In this document: one piece after another, positions 1 through 10,282 of the stretch
How the letters are laid out: each line of letters opens with the position of its first letter
Numbering within the stretch: position 1 is the first letter of the stretch
Source: Citrobacter rodentium NBRC 105723 = DSM 16636
Lineage (GTDB): Bacteria; Pseudomonadota; Gammaproteobacteria; Enterobacterales; Enterobacteriaceae
NCBI RefSeq assembly: GCF_021278985.1
Contig: NZ_CP082833.1
Span: 3,348,001-3,412,000 of the forward strand
DNA length: 64,000 bases
Reading direction: 5' to 3'
The notes under the pieces: model-generated
Databases searched by the model: none
Seen by the model: only the letters and a program-made list of their open reading frames with translations
What the model was told of the DNA's origin: nothing
Translations under genes and position numbers: made by a program

Positions 1-300
1 GATCTGGTTATGGCGACCGCGCTCATCAACTTTGGCGCGCTGGTGGCGTTTACCTTCGTAAACCTGTCGGTGATTTCACAGTTCTGGATCCGCGAAAAAC
101 GCAATAAAACGCTGAAAGATCACTTCCAGTATCTGTTCCTGCCGATGTGCGGCGCGCTGACCGTCGGCGCGCTGTGGGTCAACCTGGAAGAAAGCTCGAT
201 GGTTCTGGGACTGATCTGGGCGGGTATCGGCCTGATATATCTGGCCTGCGTCACCAAAAGCTTCCGCAATCCGGTGCCGCAATACGAAGATATTGCCTGA
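1..300 (+). CDS. plaP: Putrescine importer PlaP (YeeF), C-terminal part only
   Basis: The gene is cut by the window edge; the reading frame is open from base 1 and stops at 300, giving about 99 C-terminal residues. PlaP is an inner-membrane APC-family putrescine importer. The visible part has three hydrophobic stretches separated by a charged loop ([13 protein letters not shown]), as expected for the last membrane helices of this family, and the wording matches E. coli YeeF as I remember it ([30 protein letters not shown]). Its place before tsuA-tsuB and sbcB is the usual enterobacterial order. A clear terminator follows. The identification is from memory and only the tail can be judged. Confidence 0.85.
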   Translation, partial: DLVMATALINFGALVAFTFVNLSVISQFWIREKRNKTLKDHFQYLFLPMCGALTVGALWVNLEESSMVLGLIWAGIGLIYLACVTKSFRNPVPQYEDIA

Positions 301-327
301 TAACGCGACAGCGTAAACAGACTCTGA

Positions 328-353
328 CCGGGGACTCGTTCCCCGGTTTTTTT
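328..353 (+). terminator. Rho-independent terminator of plaP
   Basis: A 7-bp stem (CCGGGGA / TCCCCGG) with a five-base loop is followed by seven T residues, starting 28 bases after the plaP stop codon. The IS200 copy begins only a few bases beyond the T tract, so the insertion has left this terminator whole. Confidence 0.85.
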
Positions 354-417
354 GTCTATAGAAAACCCCCAGCTAGGCTGGGGGTTCAGTAAAGCTTTCA
401 GCTTTGGGCCAGTTATT

Positions 418-490
418 AAAACCCCTTTTGATTTGTTAAAACACCTTGCGGTCTGGCAACTGCAAGTGTCAAACAAGAAATCAAAAGGGG
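418..490 (+). promoter_or_regulatory. IS200 tnpA 5' leader structure that masks the ribosome binding site
   Basis: CCCCTTTTGATTT (from about 421) can pair with AAATCAAAAGGGG (to about 489), which contains the Shine-Dalgarno run AAAGGGGG of tnpA. Inside it a second hairpin forms between ACACCTTGC and GCAAGTGT. Published work on IS200 describes such a leader, together with an antisense RNA (art200), keeping transposase translation very low. The pairing can be read directly; the antisense RNA is inferred from the family. Confidence 0.7.
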
Positions 491-496
491 GTCCCA

Positions 497-955
497 ATGA
501 GGGACGAAAAGAGCTTAGCGCACACCCGATGGAACTGTAAATATCACATAGTTTTTGCGCCAAAATACCGAAGACAGGCGTTCTATGGCGAGAAGCGTAG
601 AGCAATAGGCAGTATTTTGAGAAAGCTGTGTGAATGGAAAAACGTACGGATTCTGGAAGCTGAATGCTGCGCAGATCATATCCATATGCTTGTTGAAATC
701 CCGCCCAAAATGAGCGTATCCGGCTTTATGGGATATCTGAAAGGGAAACGTAGTCTGATGCTTTACGAGCAGTTTGGGGATTTGAAATTTAAATACAGGA
801 ACAGGGAGTTCTGGTGCAGAGGGTACTACGTCGATACGGTAGGTAAAAATACGGCGAAAATACAGGATTACATAAAGCACCAGCTTGAAGAGGATAAAAT
901 GGGAGAGCAGTTATCGATCCCATATCCGGGTAGCCCGTTTACGGGCCGTAAGTGA
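497..955 (+). CDS. tnpA: IS200 transposase TnpA (Y1 HUH)
   Basis: This 152-residue protein has the standard length for IS200. It is a Y1 single-strand transposase that cuts and rejoins the element ends as a dimer. The HUH metal-binding motif is His61-Ile-His63 and the likely nucleophile is Tyr125 in DYIKHQ; both are present, so the enzyme looks intact. An in-frame ATG at 446 would give a longer protein, but 497 is chosen because it follows the GGGGG ribosome binding site and gives the family length. That site is buried in the leader hairpin, which should limit expression. The protein closely resembles Salmonella IS200 TnpA as remembered (SLAHTRWNCKYHIVFAPKYRR). Confidence 0.93.
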   Translation: MRDEKSLAHTRWNCKYHIVFAPKYRRQAFYGEKRRAIGSILRKLCEWKNVRILEAECCADHIHMLVEIPPKMSVSGFMGYLKGKRSLMLYEQFGDLKFKYRNREFWCRGYYVDTVGKNTAKIQDYIKHQLEEDKMGEQLSIPYPGSPFTGRK

Positions 956-1094
956 CTAATCTTGATGCAAATGTCAGATCGTATGCGCCTGTTAGGGCGC
1001 GGCTGGTAAGAGAGCCTTACAGGCGCATCAGAAAAACCTCCGGCTATGCCGGAGGATATTTATTATGCCTGCGATCTCTTTCCCGACTGCGGTA

Positions 1095-1129
1095 ATAACC
1101 ATTGGTTCTAAATTAGAGATTTTGGTTAT
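1095..1129 (+). promoter_or_regulatory. Inverted repeats upstream of tsuA, possible LysR-type (CysB) operator
   Basis: ATAACCA (1095-1101) and TGGTTAT (1123-1129) form a perfect 7-bp inverted repeat around a shorter palindrome, TCTAA-A-TTAGA (1107-1117). The repeats lie between the IS200 right end and tsuA. Thiosulfate uptake genes are normally part of sulfur-starvation control by CysB, a LysR-type activator that binds ATAAC/GTTAT-like half sites, so this is a reasonable candidate site. No promoter elements were assigned with confidence. Confidence 0.35.
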
Positions 1130-1191
1130 TGGTTACCCGCCGTCGTCTCATGAATAATTTCCGTACTTATCTTTTCCAGACTAACGAATTT

Positions 1192-2250
1192 ATGCTTTCA
1201 ATGATTATAAGTGGACTGTTCTGCGGCGCACTGTTGGGTTTTGTCATGCAGCGTGGACGATTCTGCCTCACCGGCGGTTTTCGCGATATGTACATCGCGA
1301 AAAATAACCGCATGTTTTACGCACTGCTGATTGCCATCGCCGTGCAGAGTGTCGGCGTTTTTACGCTGATCCAGGCGGGCGTACTCAGCTATGACGCAGG
1401 GGCGTTTCCGTGGCTCGGCACCGTGGTGGGCGGCTACATATTTGGTATCGGCATCGTTTATGCCGGCGGTTGCGCCACCGGTACCTGGTATCGTGCGGGC
1501 GAAGGGTTGATCGGCAGTTGGATTGCGCTGTTTACCTATATGGTGATGAGCGCAGTGATGCGCTCTCCCCATGCCAGCGGGCTGAATCAGACGCTCAAGG
1601 CGTACAGTACCGAACATAACTCAATTGCCGATACCCTCAACATCTCCGTGTGGCCGCTGATTGCGATTCTGCTGGCAGTGACGCTGTGGGTGGTGGCGAA
1701 AGAGCTGAAAAAACCGAAGCTGAAAGTGGCGACGCTGCCGCCGCGGCGCAGCGGGCTTGCCCATCTTCTGTTTGAAAAGCGCTGGCATCCGTTTGTCACT
1801 GCGGTGCTGATTGGCCTGATTGCGCTGCTGGCGTGGCCGCTGAGTGAAGCCACAGGCCGTATGTTCGGCCTCGGCATCACCTCGCCGACCGCCAACATTC
1901 TGCAATTCCTGGTAGCAGGCGACAGTAAGTTTCTCAACTGGGGCGTATTTCTGGTGCTGGGGATCTTCCTCGGCTCATTTATTGCCGCCAAAGCCAGCCG
2001 TGAATTCCGCGTGCGCGCCGCCGATGCGGCGACCACCCTGCGTAGCGGATTTGGCGGCATCCTGATGGGCTTTGGCGCCAGCATCGCCGGCGGCTGCTCT
2101 ATCGGTAACGGCCTGGTGATGACGGCGATGATGACCTGGCAGGGCTGGGTTGGCCTGGCCTTTATGATCCTCGGGGTGTGGACCGCATCCTGGATTGTGT
2201 ATGTAAGACCGCAGCGTAAAGCCCGTCTGACGACGGCGGCGGCGAATTAA
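1192..2250 (+). CDS. tsuA: Thiosulfate transporter TsuA (YeeE)
   Basis: This inner-membrane protein of about 352 residues belongs to the YeeE/YedE family and takes up thiosulfate for cysteine synthesis. It is hydrophobic throughout, with the family's conserved cysteine motifs RGRFCLTGG near residue 25, GGCATGTWY near 100 and GGCSIGNG near 300, which form the relay along which thiosulfate passes. The open frame extends upstream to 1129, but the protein matches YeeE only from MLSMIISGL, so 1192 is chosen; the ribosome binding site there is weak, and ATG 1201 is an alternative. tsuB follows 12 bases later and is probably co-transcribed. An IS200 lies about 130 bases upstream and may affect the promoter. 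Confidence 0.9.
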   Translation: MLSMIISGLFCGALLGFVMQRGRFCLTGGFRDMYIAKNNRMFYALLIAIAVQSVGVFTLIQAGVLSYDAGAFPWLGTVVGGYIFGIGIVYAGGCATGTWYRAGEGLIGSWIALFTYMVMSAVMRSPHASGLNQTLKAYSTEHNSIADTLNISVWPLIAILLAVTLWVVAKELKKPKLKVATLPPRRSGLAHLLFEKRWHPFVTAVLIGLIALLAWPLSEATGRMFGLGITSPTANILQFLVAGDSKFLNWGVFLVLGIFLGSFIAAKASREFRVRAADAATTLRSGFGGILMGFGASIAGGCSIGNGLVMTAMMTWQGWVGLAFMILGVWTASWIVYVRPQRKARLTTAAAN

Positions 2251-2262
2251 ACCTAAGGATGA

Positions 2263-2493
2263 ATGATGGCGATTAAAAAACTGGACGTGGTGACGCAGGT
2301 TTGCCCGTTTCCACTGATTGAAGCAAAAGCGGCGCTGGCGGAAATGGCCAGCGGCGATCAACTGGTAATTGAGTTTGACTGCACGCAGGCCACTGAAGCT
2401 ATTCCGCAGTGGGCGGCGGAAGAGGGGCATACCATTACCGATTACCAGCAGGTTGGCGATGCCGCATGGAGCATCACCGTGCAGAAAGCGTGA
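2263..2493 (+). CDS. tsuB: TsuB (YeeD), TusA-like sulfurtransferase partner of TsuA
   Basis: This small cytoplasmic protein (76 residues) of the TusA/SirA family carries the hallmark Cys-Pro-X-Pro motif (VCPFPLIEAK, Cys near residue 14). The cysteine accepts sulfur from thiosulfate delivered by TsuA. It follows tsuA by 12 bases with an AAGGA ribosome binding site, as expected for a two-gene operon; ATG 2266 is an equally possible start. It converges on sbcB, and a stem-loop separates them. Confidence 0.9.
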   Translation: MMAIKKLDVVTQVCPFPLIEAKAALAEMASGDQLVIEFDCTQATEAIPQWAAEEGHTITDYQQVGDAAWSITVQKA

Positions 2494-2501
2494 TAGCCGT
2501 A

Positions 2502-2523
2502 CCCTCCGCCGCTGTGCGGAGGG
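2502..2523. terminator. Stem-loop between convergent tsuB and sbcB
   Basis: CCCTCCGC and GCGGAGGG form an 8-bp stem with a six-base loop between the two convergent stop codons. The T tract on the plus side is short (CGCGTTT), so termination strength is uncertain. It may serve both directions. Confidence 0.45.
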
Positions 2524-2529
2524 CGCGTT

Positions 2530-3954
2530 TCAGACGATCTCTTCCGCGTATTGCCACAGCGATTTGAGTAGCGCCTGCTTCTCTTTATTATCTCCGTACT
2601 CCTGATATAAGCGCTGTAACTCATCAGCATAGCTTTGCAAAAACTCCGGGGTAAAGACCTGGCGGCGATGCTCAAGCCAGCGCTGCTGTTCTGCTTCATC
2701 CAGCGTGCCGGGGAAGTTGCGCGCCCGATAGTTAAACAGCAGCTTCTCAATACGCTTATCGACGAAGGTGATGTCGAGCGCCGGTAAATTCTGCGGCTCG
2801 GTTTCGAGCACGATCTTCATGGCCGCACGGTCAGCGTCGCTGAAAAAGCCGTTATAGAGTTGGGTATCGACATTGTCGGAGGGAATGAACGGTTCCGCTT
2901 CAGCGAAAATAGCGACCGCCTTGTCCCGCACCTGCGGGTTGTCGCGCAGGACTTTCAGGTTATCCAGGCAGTGCTGGCGATTAATACCCAGGCGGTCGGC
3001 ATCTTCCGGACGCAGCGTATTTGCCTGCGCCAGTACCGGACATTTATTGATATGCACCAGCTTCAACGGTATGGCTGCGTTATCGCCCAAATCCGCTTTG
3101 GCGGTGTAGAGCCGTTCGCGCAGAGTATCGCTGTCCAGCTCAAGCAACGAAGAAATATCGCCCGCCAGATCCACCATAATCACCGCGTTACGGTTCTCCG
3201 GGTGCCAGGCCAGCGGCGCGACCCAACTGGTATTGCCGCGCCATGCGCCGAACATTCCGGAGACGTGTACCAGCGGTTTCATCTGCGGCACGTCGATCAG
3301 CGCGGCCAGTTTGTCCTTGTTACGGTGCGTGTAGAGGTAGTCAAACAGCCGCGGCTGGCGCGATTTCACCAGCTGCGCCATCGCAATGGTGGCATACACG
3401 TCCGCCATCGCATCGTGGGCGTTACTGTGTTCGATGCCGTTGGCCTTCGTCAGATGTTCAAGGCGGAAGCTGGGCAGTCCATCGTCATTTTCCGGCCAGT
3501 TAATCCCTTCCGGGCGCAGGGCGTAGCAGGCGCGCATCACGTCCAGCAGATCCCAGCGCGAATTATCGTGCTGCCAGCTCCAGGCGTAGGGATCGTAAAA
3601 GTTGCGATAAAGAATATTGCGCGTCACCTCATCGTCAAAGCGCACGTTGTTGTAGCCGACAATGCAGGTTTTCGGCACGGTAAACAGCGCGTGGATGCGC
3701 GCGGCGAACGCTGCCTCATTTTCCCCTTTCTCCCGCGCTTCCTGCGGCGTAATGCCGGTCACCAGTACGGCGCCCGGCTGCGGCAGATAGTCGTCCGCGG
3801 GCTTACAGTAAAACACTTCGGGTTCGCCGACGACGTTAAAATCACCGTCGGTGCGCAGAGCGGCAAACTGTGCAGGTCTGTCAAGCGCCGGGTGGGTGCC
3901 AAAGGTTTCGTAATCGTGAAACAGAAAGGTGGGTTGCTGCTGGCCGTCATTCAT
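2530..3954 (-). CDS. sbcB: Exodeoxyribonuclease I
   Basis: SbcB degrades single-stranded DNA 3' to 5' and acts in recombination and mismatch repair. The 474 residues match E. coli ExoI in length and wording. The DEDD exonuclease residues are visible: FLFHDYETFGTHP near the N-terminus carries the Asp-Glu pair, and NAHDAMADVYAT near residue 180 carries the later Asp. The SH3-like and helical domains follow. The open frame begins at 4002, but the homologous protein starts at MNDGQQQ, giving ATG at 3954. The long antisense frame over this gene is a shadow. Confidence 0.96.
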   Translation of the reverse strand: MNDGQQQPTFLFHDYETFGTHPALDRPAQFAALRTDGDFNVVGEPEVFYCKPADDYLPQPGAVLVTGITPQEAREKGENEAAFAARIHALFTVPKTCIVGYNNVRFDDEVTRNILYRNFYDPYAWSWQHDNSRWDLLDVMRACYALRPEGINWPENDDGLPSFRLEHLTKANGIEHSNAHDAMADVYATIAMAQLVKSRQPRLFDYLYTHRNKDKLAALIDVPQMKPLVHVSGMFGAWRGNTSWVAPLAWHPENRNAVIMVDLAGDISSLLELDSDTLRERLYTAKADLGDNAAIPLKLVHINKCPVLAQANTLRPEDADRLGINRQHCLDNLKVLRDNPQVRDKAVAIFAEAEPFIPSDNVDTQLYNGFFSDADRAAMKIVLETEPQNLPALDITFVDKRIEKLLFNYRARNFPGTLDEAEQQRWLEHRRQVFTPEFLQSYADELQRLYQEYGDNKEKQALLKSLWQYAEEIV

Positions 3955-4194
3955 AAAAATAGATGTTCCGTGACTGTTGTTTGCGCGCTGCCTGAACCTC
4001 ACAGAGTAACAAAATTCAGCGGGGTTATCAGCCCGGCCTGCAGCGTTCAGGGCAAGAAATCTGCAGGCGGCGATAAAACAGCGGATCGCTGGCGGGATTA
4101 AATGTGCTGCAAGTCACATTTTCTTGCAATTATTCCCTGTCAGTTGATCAGATTTTCCGTAAAAAGGACGGCTCTTGTGAAACGTCTGAGGATT

Positions 4195-5367
4195 ATGCTG
4201 TTGAAACGCCGCCTGTTTATCGCCGCTTCTTTACTCTCTTTGCACCTTTCTTCCGCGCTGGCTGCCGATAGCGTTGACTTCGCGCCTCAGCCGCCAGCGA
4301 TAGAAGCAGGATCGTGGGTGCTGATGGACTACACCACCGGGCAAATTCTCACCGCCGGAAACGAACATCAGCAGCGTAATCCCGCAAGTCTGACAAAGCT
4401 GATGACGGGCTACGTTGTCGATCGCGCCATCGACAGCCATCGCATTTCTCCTGACGACATCGTTACGGTAGGGCGCGACGCCTGGGCAAAAGACAATCCG
4501 GTTTTTGTCGGCTCCTCGCTGATGTTTCTCAAACAGGGCGATCGCGTTTCGGTACGTGATTTAAGCCGCGGGCTGATTGTCGATTCGGGTAATGACGCCT
4601 GCGTCGCGCTGGCGGATTACGTTGCCGGCGGGCAGCCGCAGTTCGTCGCCATGATGAACAACTACGTGAAGAAGCTGCATTTGCAGGATACCCATTTTGA
4701 AACCGTCCACGGGCTGGATGCGCCGGGCCAGCACAGCTCCGCTTACGATCTGGCGGTGCTCTCCCGGGCGATTATTCACGGCGAACCTGAGTTCTACCAT
4801 ATGTACAGTGAGAAAAGCCTCACCTGGAACGGTATAACTCAGTACAACCGCAACGGGCTGCTGTGGGATAAATCCCTGAACGTCGACGGTCTGAAAACCG
4901 GCCACACCTCCGGCGCGGGCTTTAATCTTATTGCCTCTGCGGTAGACGGTCAGCGCCGCCTTATTGCGGTAATCATGGGCGCGCAGAGTCCAAAAGGCCG
5001 GGAAGAGCAGGCGCGTAAACTGCTGCACTGGGGACAACAGAATTTTGATACGGTGCAGATCCTGCGCAACGGTAAGCAGGTGGGGACGGAGCGGATCTGG
5101 TACGGCGATAAAGAAAAAATCGCGCTGGGCACGGAACAGGATTTCTGGATGGCGTTACCAAAAACGGAAATTCCGCATATCAAAGCGAAATACGTTCTGG
5201 ATACAAAAGCGCTTGAGGCGCCGATTGCCGCTCACCGGCGGGTTGGGGAAATCGAGTTGTACGACCGCGATAAGCTGGTTGCGCACTGGCCGCTGGTGAC
5301 GCTGGAAGCGGTCGGTAAAGGCGGTATGTTCTCGCGCCTGAGCGACTATTTCCACCATAAAGCCTGA
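4195..5367 (+). CDS. dacD: D-alanyl-D-alanine carboxypeptidase DacD (PBP6b)
   Basis: This is a periplasmic, membrane-tethered low-molecular-weight penicillin-binding protein that trims the terminal D-Ala from peptidoglycan pentapeptides. A signal peptide ([17 protein letters not shown]) is followed by the catalytic SLTK motif, the SGN motif (DSGNDAC) and the KTG motif (LKTGHTSG), then the beta-rich C-terminal domain and an amphipathic anchor ([14 protein letters not shown]). The length, 390 residues, is normal. ATG 4195 is used; a GTG at 4177 with a stronger AAGGA site would add six residues (MKRLRI) and is a real alternative. Confidence 0.95.
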   Translation: MLLKRRLFIAASLLSLHLSSALAADSVDFAPQPPAIEAGSWVLMDYTTGQILTAGNEHQQRNPASLTKLMTGYVVDRAIDSHRISPDDIVTVGRDAWAKDNPVFVGSSLMFLKQGDRVSVRDLSRGLIVDSGNDACVALADYVAGGQPQFVAMMNNYVKKLHLQDTHFETVHGLDAPGQHSSAYDLAVLSRAIIHGEPEFYHMYSEKSLTWNGITQYNRNGLLWDKSLNVDGLKTGHTSGAGFNLIASAVDGQRRLIAVIMGAQSPKGREEQARKLLHWGQQNFDTVQILRNGKQVGTERIWYGDKEKIALGTEQDFWMALPKTEIPHIKAKYVLDTKALEAPIAAHRRVGEIELYDRDKLVAHWPLVTLEAVGKGGMFSRLSDYFHHKA

Positions 5368-5454
5368 CTCTCCTGACAGGAAAGTGGCAGGAGTCCGCCT
5401 CTGCTCACATAATAATCACAAATATCTTGTGGCTGTTATTGGCACTTCGTTATG

Positions 5455-5470
5455 CTGTATAAAAATACAG
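5455..5470 (+). promoter_or_regulatory. LexA (SOS) box of sbmC
   Basis: CTGTATAAAAATACAG has the CTG-N10-CAG form of a LexA operator with an A/T-rich centre. It lies 18 bases upstream of the sbmC ATG and overlaps a probable promoter (TTGTGG at 5427-5432, an 18-base spacer, TATGCT at 5451-5456), so LexA would block RNA polymerase. E. coli sbmC is an established SOS gene. Confidence 0.9.
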
Positions 5471-5488
5471 TGTAACAATGGAGGCAAC

Positions 5489-5962
5489 ATGAATTACGAG
5501 ATCAGACAAGTTGATAAGCGCACCGTGGCGGGGTTTCACCTGGTCGGGCCGTGGGAGCAGACGGTAAAACAGGGCTTTGAGCAACTGATGAAGTGGGTGG
5601 AGGGCAGGCAGATCGTCACGGATGAATGGATTGCCGTCTATTTTGACAACCCGGACGTGGTGCCAGCGGAAAAACTGCGTTGCAGTACGGTGGTCTCCGT
5701 TCCGGCGGATTTTGTCGTGCCGGCAAATAGCGAAGGCGTTTCGCTTAGCGAAATCGACGGCGGCCAGTATGCGACGGCGGTCGCCCGCGTAACGGATAAT
5801 GACTTCTCCACGCCGTGGTATCAGTTCTTCAACAGCCTGGCTCAGGACAACAAGTATGAGATGGCCTGTAAACCCTGCTTTGAAGTCTATCTGAATGATG
5901 GCTGCACCGAAGGCTACTGGGATATCGAAATGTATATTGCGGTACAGCCTCTTAGCCGATAA
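5489..5962 (+). CDS. sbmC: DNA gyrase inhibitor SbmC (GyrI)
   Basis: This 157-residue cytoplasmic protein has the GyrI-like fold. It binds gyrase, protects cells from gyrase poisons such as microcin B17, and is induced by DNA damage. The protein matches the family from [23 protein letters not shown] to [15 protein letters not shown]. The start is set at 5489, after a GGAGG site. The longer open frame back to 5384 would run through the LexA box and is rejected. It is a single gene with its own SOS promoter. Confidence 0.95.
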   Translation: MNYEIRQVDKRTVAGFHLVGPWEQTVKQGFEQLMKWVEGRQIVTDEWIAVYFDNPDVVPAEKLRCSTVVSVPADFVVPANSEGVSLSEIDGGQYATAVARVTDNDFSTPWYQFFNSLAQDNKYEMACKPCFEVYLNDGCTEGYWDIEMYIAVQPLSR

Positions 5963-6089
5963 GCCTTAAACCTGGCGGACCGGGGCTCAGAGCGACTACG
6001 CTTAGCGGGGTGTCCTGTCCGCTACGGTGATTATTTCAGTGTAAAGCGGGTACAATAAGTTTCCTGACCTTACCTGACGGAGTGCATGA

Positions 6090-7147
6090 GTGCGTGCCGA
6101 CAAGTCGCTGAGCCCCTTTGAAATCCGCCTTTATCGCCATTACCGCATCGTGCATGGCATTCGCATCGCGCTGGCGTTTATCCTGACCTTTTTATTTGTT
6201 CGTCTGTTCAACATTCCGGAAGGCACCTGGCCTCTGATTACGCTGGTGGTGATCATGGGGCCGATCTCGTTTTGGGGAAACGTGGTTCCCCGCGCCTTTG
6301 AGCGGATCGGTGGTACGATACTCGGCGCTGCGCTTGGCCTGGTGGCCTTGCGCCTGGAGCTGTTTTCTCTGCCATTGATGCTGCTGTGGTGCGCGGCGGC
6401 GATGTTCCTGTGCGGCTGGCTGGCGCTGGGCAAAAGGCCGTATCAGGCGCTGCTGATTGGCATTACGCTGGCCGTGGTGGTCGGCGCGCCCGCGGGCGAT
6501 ATGGAAACCGCGTTGTGGCGCGGCGGCGACGTTATTCTGGGCTCGCTTCTCGCCATGCTGTTCACCGGTATCTGGCCGCAGCGCGCCTTTATTCACTGGC
6601 GTATCCAGCTGGCGCGCTGCGTTACGGCATATACCGGGTTTACCAGGCCGCGCTGTCGCCTAACCTGTTAGAGCGTCCCCGTCTGGAGAAGCACCTGCAA
6701 CAGCTGCTGAACGATGTGGTAAAAATGCGTGGCCTGATCACGCCAGCGAGCAAAGAGACGCATATCCAGAAGGCGATTTTCGAAGCCATTCAGACCGTCA
6801 ACCGCAACCTGGTTTGTATGCTTGAGCTGCAAATCAACGCCCTCTGGGCGACCCGCGCCAGCCATTTCGTCATGCTCAATGCCCATACGCTGCGGGAAAC
6901 CCAGCAGATGACGCAGCAGGCGCTGCTGACCATTACCCACGCGCTGTTCGAGGGAAACCCGCAGCCAATCCTTGCCAATACGGAAAAACTGAATGATGCC
7001 GTCAACGAGCTGCGGGCACTGATCCGCCAGCATGATGAGAGCAACGTGGCGGAGACGCCCATTCACGGCTACGTCTGGCTGAGCCTGGAAACCGCGCGCC
7101 AGCTGGAGCTGTTATCGCATCTGATCTGTCGCGCGCTGCGCAAATAA
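6090..7147 (+). pseudogene. yeeA: yeeA, FUSC-like inner membrane protein, broken by a single-base frameshift
   Basis: The first frame (GTG 6090, after an ACGGAG site) gives MRADKSLSPFEIRLYRHYRIVHG and the hydrophobic N-terminal half of YeeA, but after TAT at 6630-6632 it reads into a false tail and stops at 6671. The second half continues in the +2 frame (RVYQAALSPNLLERPRLEKHL to LICRALRK, stop 7147). E. coli YeeA has Tyr-Asn-Arg-Val-Tyr here, so TATACCGGG should be TATAACCGGG: one A is missing near 6633. The intact product would be about 352 residues. The rest reads cleanly, so this is either a recent mutation or a sequencing error. Function in the family is unknown beyond a transporter-like membrane domain. 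Confidence 0.85.
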
Positions 7148-7227
7148 AAAGCAGATAAGGAGAATACAACGGGTGCTGCTTCGATTCAGCAGCGAATGAG
7201 GGTATGATGAAAACAAAGTGGCAGCCA

Positions 7228-7256
7228 TTGTCATTTATGGCTACGAAAAGTAATGT
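7228..7256 (+). promoter_or_regulatory. Candidate sigma-70 promoter of yeeX
   Basis: TTGTCA, a 17-base spacer and TAATGT lie about 52 bases upstream of the yeeX ATG. Both hexamers are near consensus and the spacer is ideal. Assigned from sequence only. Confidence 0.45.
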
Positions 7257-7307
7257 AAGCCCTATAGTTTAAACGAATCCGAATCTGACATTATCAGGGG
7301 TGTAAAA

Positions 7308-7643
7308 ATGGAAACTACCAAGCCATCTTTCCAGGACGTGCTGGAATTTGTCCGTCTGTTCCGTCGTAAGAATAAACTGCAACGTGAAATCCAGGACGTT
7401 GAGAAAAAGATCCGCGACAACCAGAAACGCGTTCTGCTGCTGGACAACCTGAGCGATTACATCAAGCCGGGCATGAGCGTGGAGGCCATTCAGGGCATTA
7501 TCGCCAGCATGAAAAGCGACTATGAAGATCGCGTTGATGACTACATCATCAAGAATGCTGAAATCTCCAAAGAGCGTCGCGAGATCTCCAAGAAGCTGAA
7601 AGCGATGGGTGAGCTGAAAAACAGCGACGCGAAATCAGAGTAA
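7308..7643 (+). CDS. yeeX: YeeX, DUF496 family protein
   Basis: This conserved 111-residue cytoplasmic protein has no settled function. It is strongly charged and helical, with a probable coiled coil in its first half (residues about 15-45, [23 protein letters not shown]) and a basic helical C-terminus. It is found in this order after yeeA in enterobacteria, and in Salmonella it also marks the edge of the pdu cluster. It faces pduX tail to tail across a long hairpin. Confidence 0.9.
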   Translation: METTKPSFQDVLEFVRLFRRKNKLQREIQDVEKKIRDNQKRVLLLDNLSDYIKPGMSVEAIQGIIASMKSDYEDRVDDYIIKNAEISKERREISKKLKAMGELKNSDAKSE

Positions 7644-7652
7644 CGTCGGATG

Positions 7653-7678
7653 CAGTGAGGATCGGTCGATCCTCACTG
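7653..7678. terminator. Perfect 12-bp hairpin between convergent yeeX and pduX
   Basis: CAGTGAGGATCG and CGATCCTCACTG pair perfectly around a two-base GT spacer. Neither side has a T tract, and the pduX stop codon (7673-7675) lies inside the right arm. It probably protects or terminates transcripts from both sides, but termination is unproven. Confidence 0.5.
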
Positions 7679-8581
7679 ACAACGCACGCCGCCGTGTACC
7701 ATCCGCAGCAAATGCTGTTCCGGCCAGTGTCCGGTCAGCTTTTTTTCCTTCAGTAACCACTTCACGTAGTCCACGTCATGTTTACGCCTGTCGAGCATCA
7801 GCCCGACCACGCTGCCGCTGTGCGCCACGTTGACGCCGAATAAATCGCACGCCTCCACCAGCGCCAGCAGGGCGTCGAAATCCGGCTTCGGCAACAGCGA
7901 CTGACTGGCGATAGCGCTCAGGGTGGCCGCTTCCCCCATCCGCTGCGGATTTTGCTCCGCGCAGGCCTGCCGCACTTTTTCCCATGCGCTTTTCAGCGCC
8001 GGCGCCCCCGCCTCAAGCCCGGCCTGACGCGGGAGCCGATGATAGTCCGCAGTGCGCAGCGTCTGCGGGCTTTCCAGCACCAGCAGATCGAGTTCCGGCT
8101 GGTTTTCGCAGGCGATTTGCGTGGAGGCATCGTTATGATCGAACAACGTCAGCTGGCGAAACAGGGTACTGTCGGTGGGTTCCAGCGATACGCAAAGCTG
8201 CGCAAGGGTGGATTCATCCAGTTCATGCCCCAGATGGCGCGCCGTCGCCACGGCGGTTGCCGCGATGTCCGCCGTGCTGCTCGCCATCCCTTTGGCGATC
8301 GGGATGGTGGAATGGACATCAATGCGGATCGCCTGGCTCAGCTGCGCGGGATAGCGCCAGTACGCAAGCAGCCGGTTGACCATCGCCCGCGACAGCGGGC
8401 GCTCATTCGCCTGCGGCGAACCGGCGCTGACCTCAACGGTGCTGTACCAGTCCACCGGGCAGGAAACCAGCTTCTCGCTGCCCATAATCCAGCCCTGAAT
8501 CAGCTCTCCGCACGAGGCGGGGCATTGCGCAACAGCCACGTTTTCACCTTCTGGTTTGCAATCCTCGGCGCATAGTGTCAC
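7673..8581 (-). CDS. pduX: L-threonine kinase PduX
   Basis: This 302-residue GHMP-family kinase phosphorylates L-threonine to O-phospho-L-threonine, the precursor of the aminopropanol arm of B12 and a route for salvage of incomplete corrinoids. The GHMP phosphate-binding motif PIAKGMASSTADIAA lies near residue 95. The N-terminal CPASCGELIQGW is typical of PduX. It is the last gene of the pdu operon, 48 bases after pduW. Its placement fits the operon's need for adenosylcobalamin. Confidence 0.93.
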   Translation of the reverse strand: MTLCAEDCKPEGENVAVAQCPASCGELIQGWIMGSEKLVSCPVDWYSTVEVSAGSPQANERPLSRAMVNRLLAYWRYPAQLSQAIRIDVHSTIPIAKGMASSTADIAATAVATARHLGHELDESTLAQLCVSLEPTDSTLFRQLTLFDHNDASTQIACENQPELDLLVLESPQTLRTADYHRLPRQAGLEAGAPALKSAWEKVRQACAEQNPQRMGEAATLSAIASQSLLPKPDFDALLALVEACDLFGVNVAHSGSVVGLMLDRRKHDVDYVKWLLKEKKLTGHWPEQHLLRMVHGGVRCQ

Positions 8582-8629
8582 GGCGATCGCGCTATTGCCA
8601 TGATTTGCCGCAATTTGCCCGGCGCGAAC

Positions 8630-10278
<1,649 letters not shown>

Positions 10279-10282
10279 GCCG

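Larger units (their letters stand above)
357..1063 (+). mobile_element. IS200 insertion sequence (IS200/IS605 family)
   Basis: This is a complete-looking element of about 707 bp with one gene, tnpA. It has no terminal inverted repeats but carries subterminal palindromes, as IS200 does: an AACCCCCAGC / GCTGGGGGTT-type hairpin at about 364-386 on the left and CCTCCGGC / GCCGGAGG at 1037-1055 on the right, followed by ATATTTATT. IS200 moves as single-stranded DNA through peel-and-paste and makes no target duplication, so the outer borders are placed only to within a few bases. A further inverted repeat lies inside the right end (GCGCCTGT near 985 with ACAGGCGC near 1019). The element sits between the plaP terminator and the tsuA promoter region and faces the same way as both. 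Confidence 0.88.

Noticed and set aside
2860..4101. 413-codon plus-strand open frame opposite sbcB
   Set aside because: It is the antisense shadow of a well-conserved exonuclease I gene, has no ribosome binding site and a composition rich in Arg, His and Gln typical of antisense frames.
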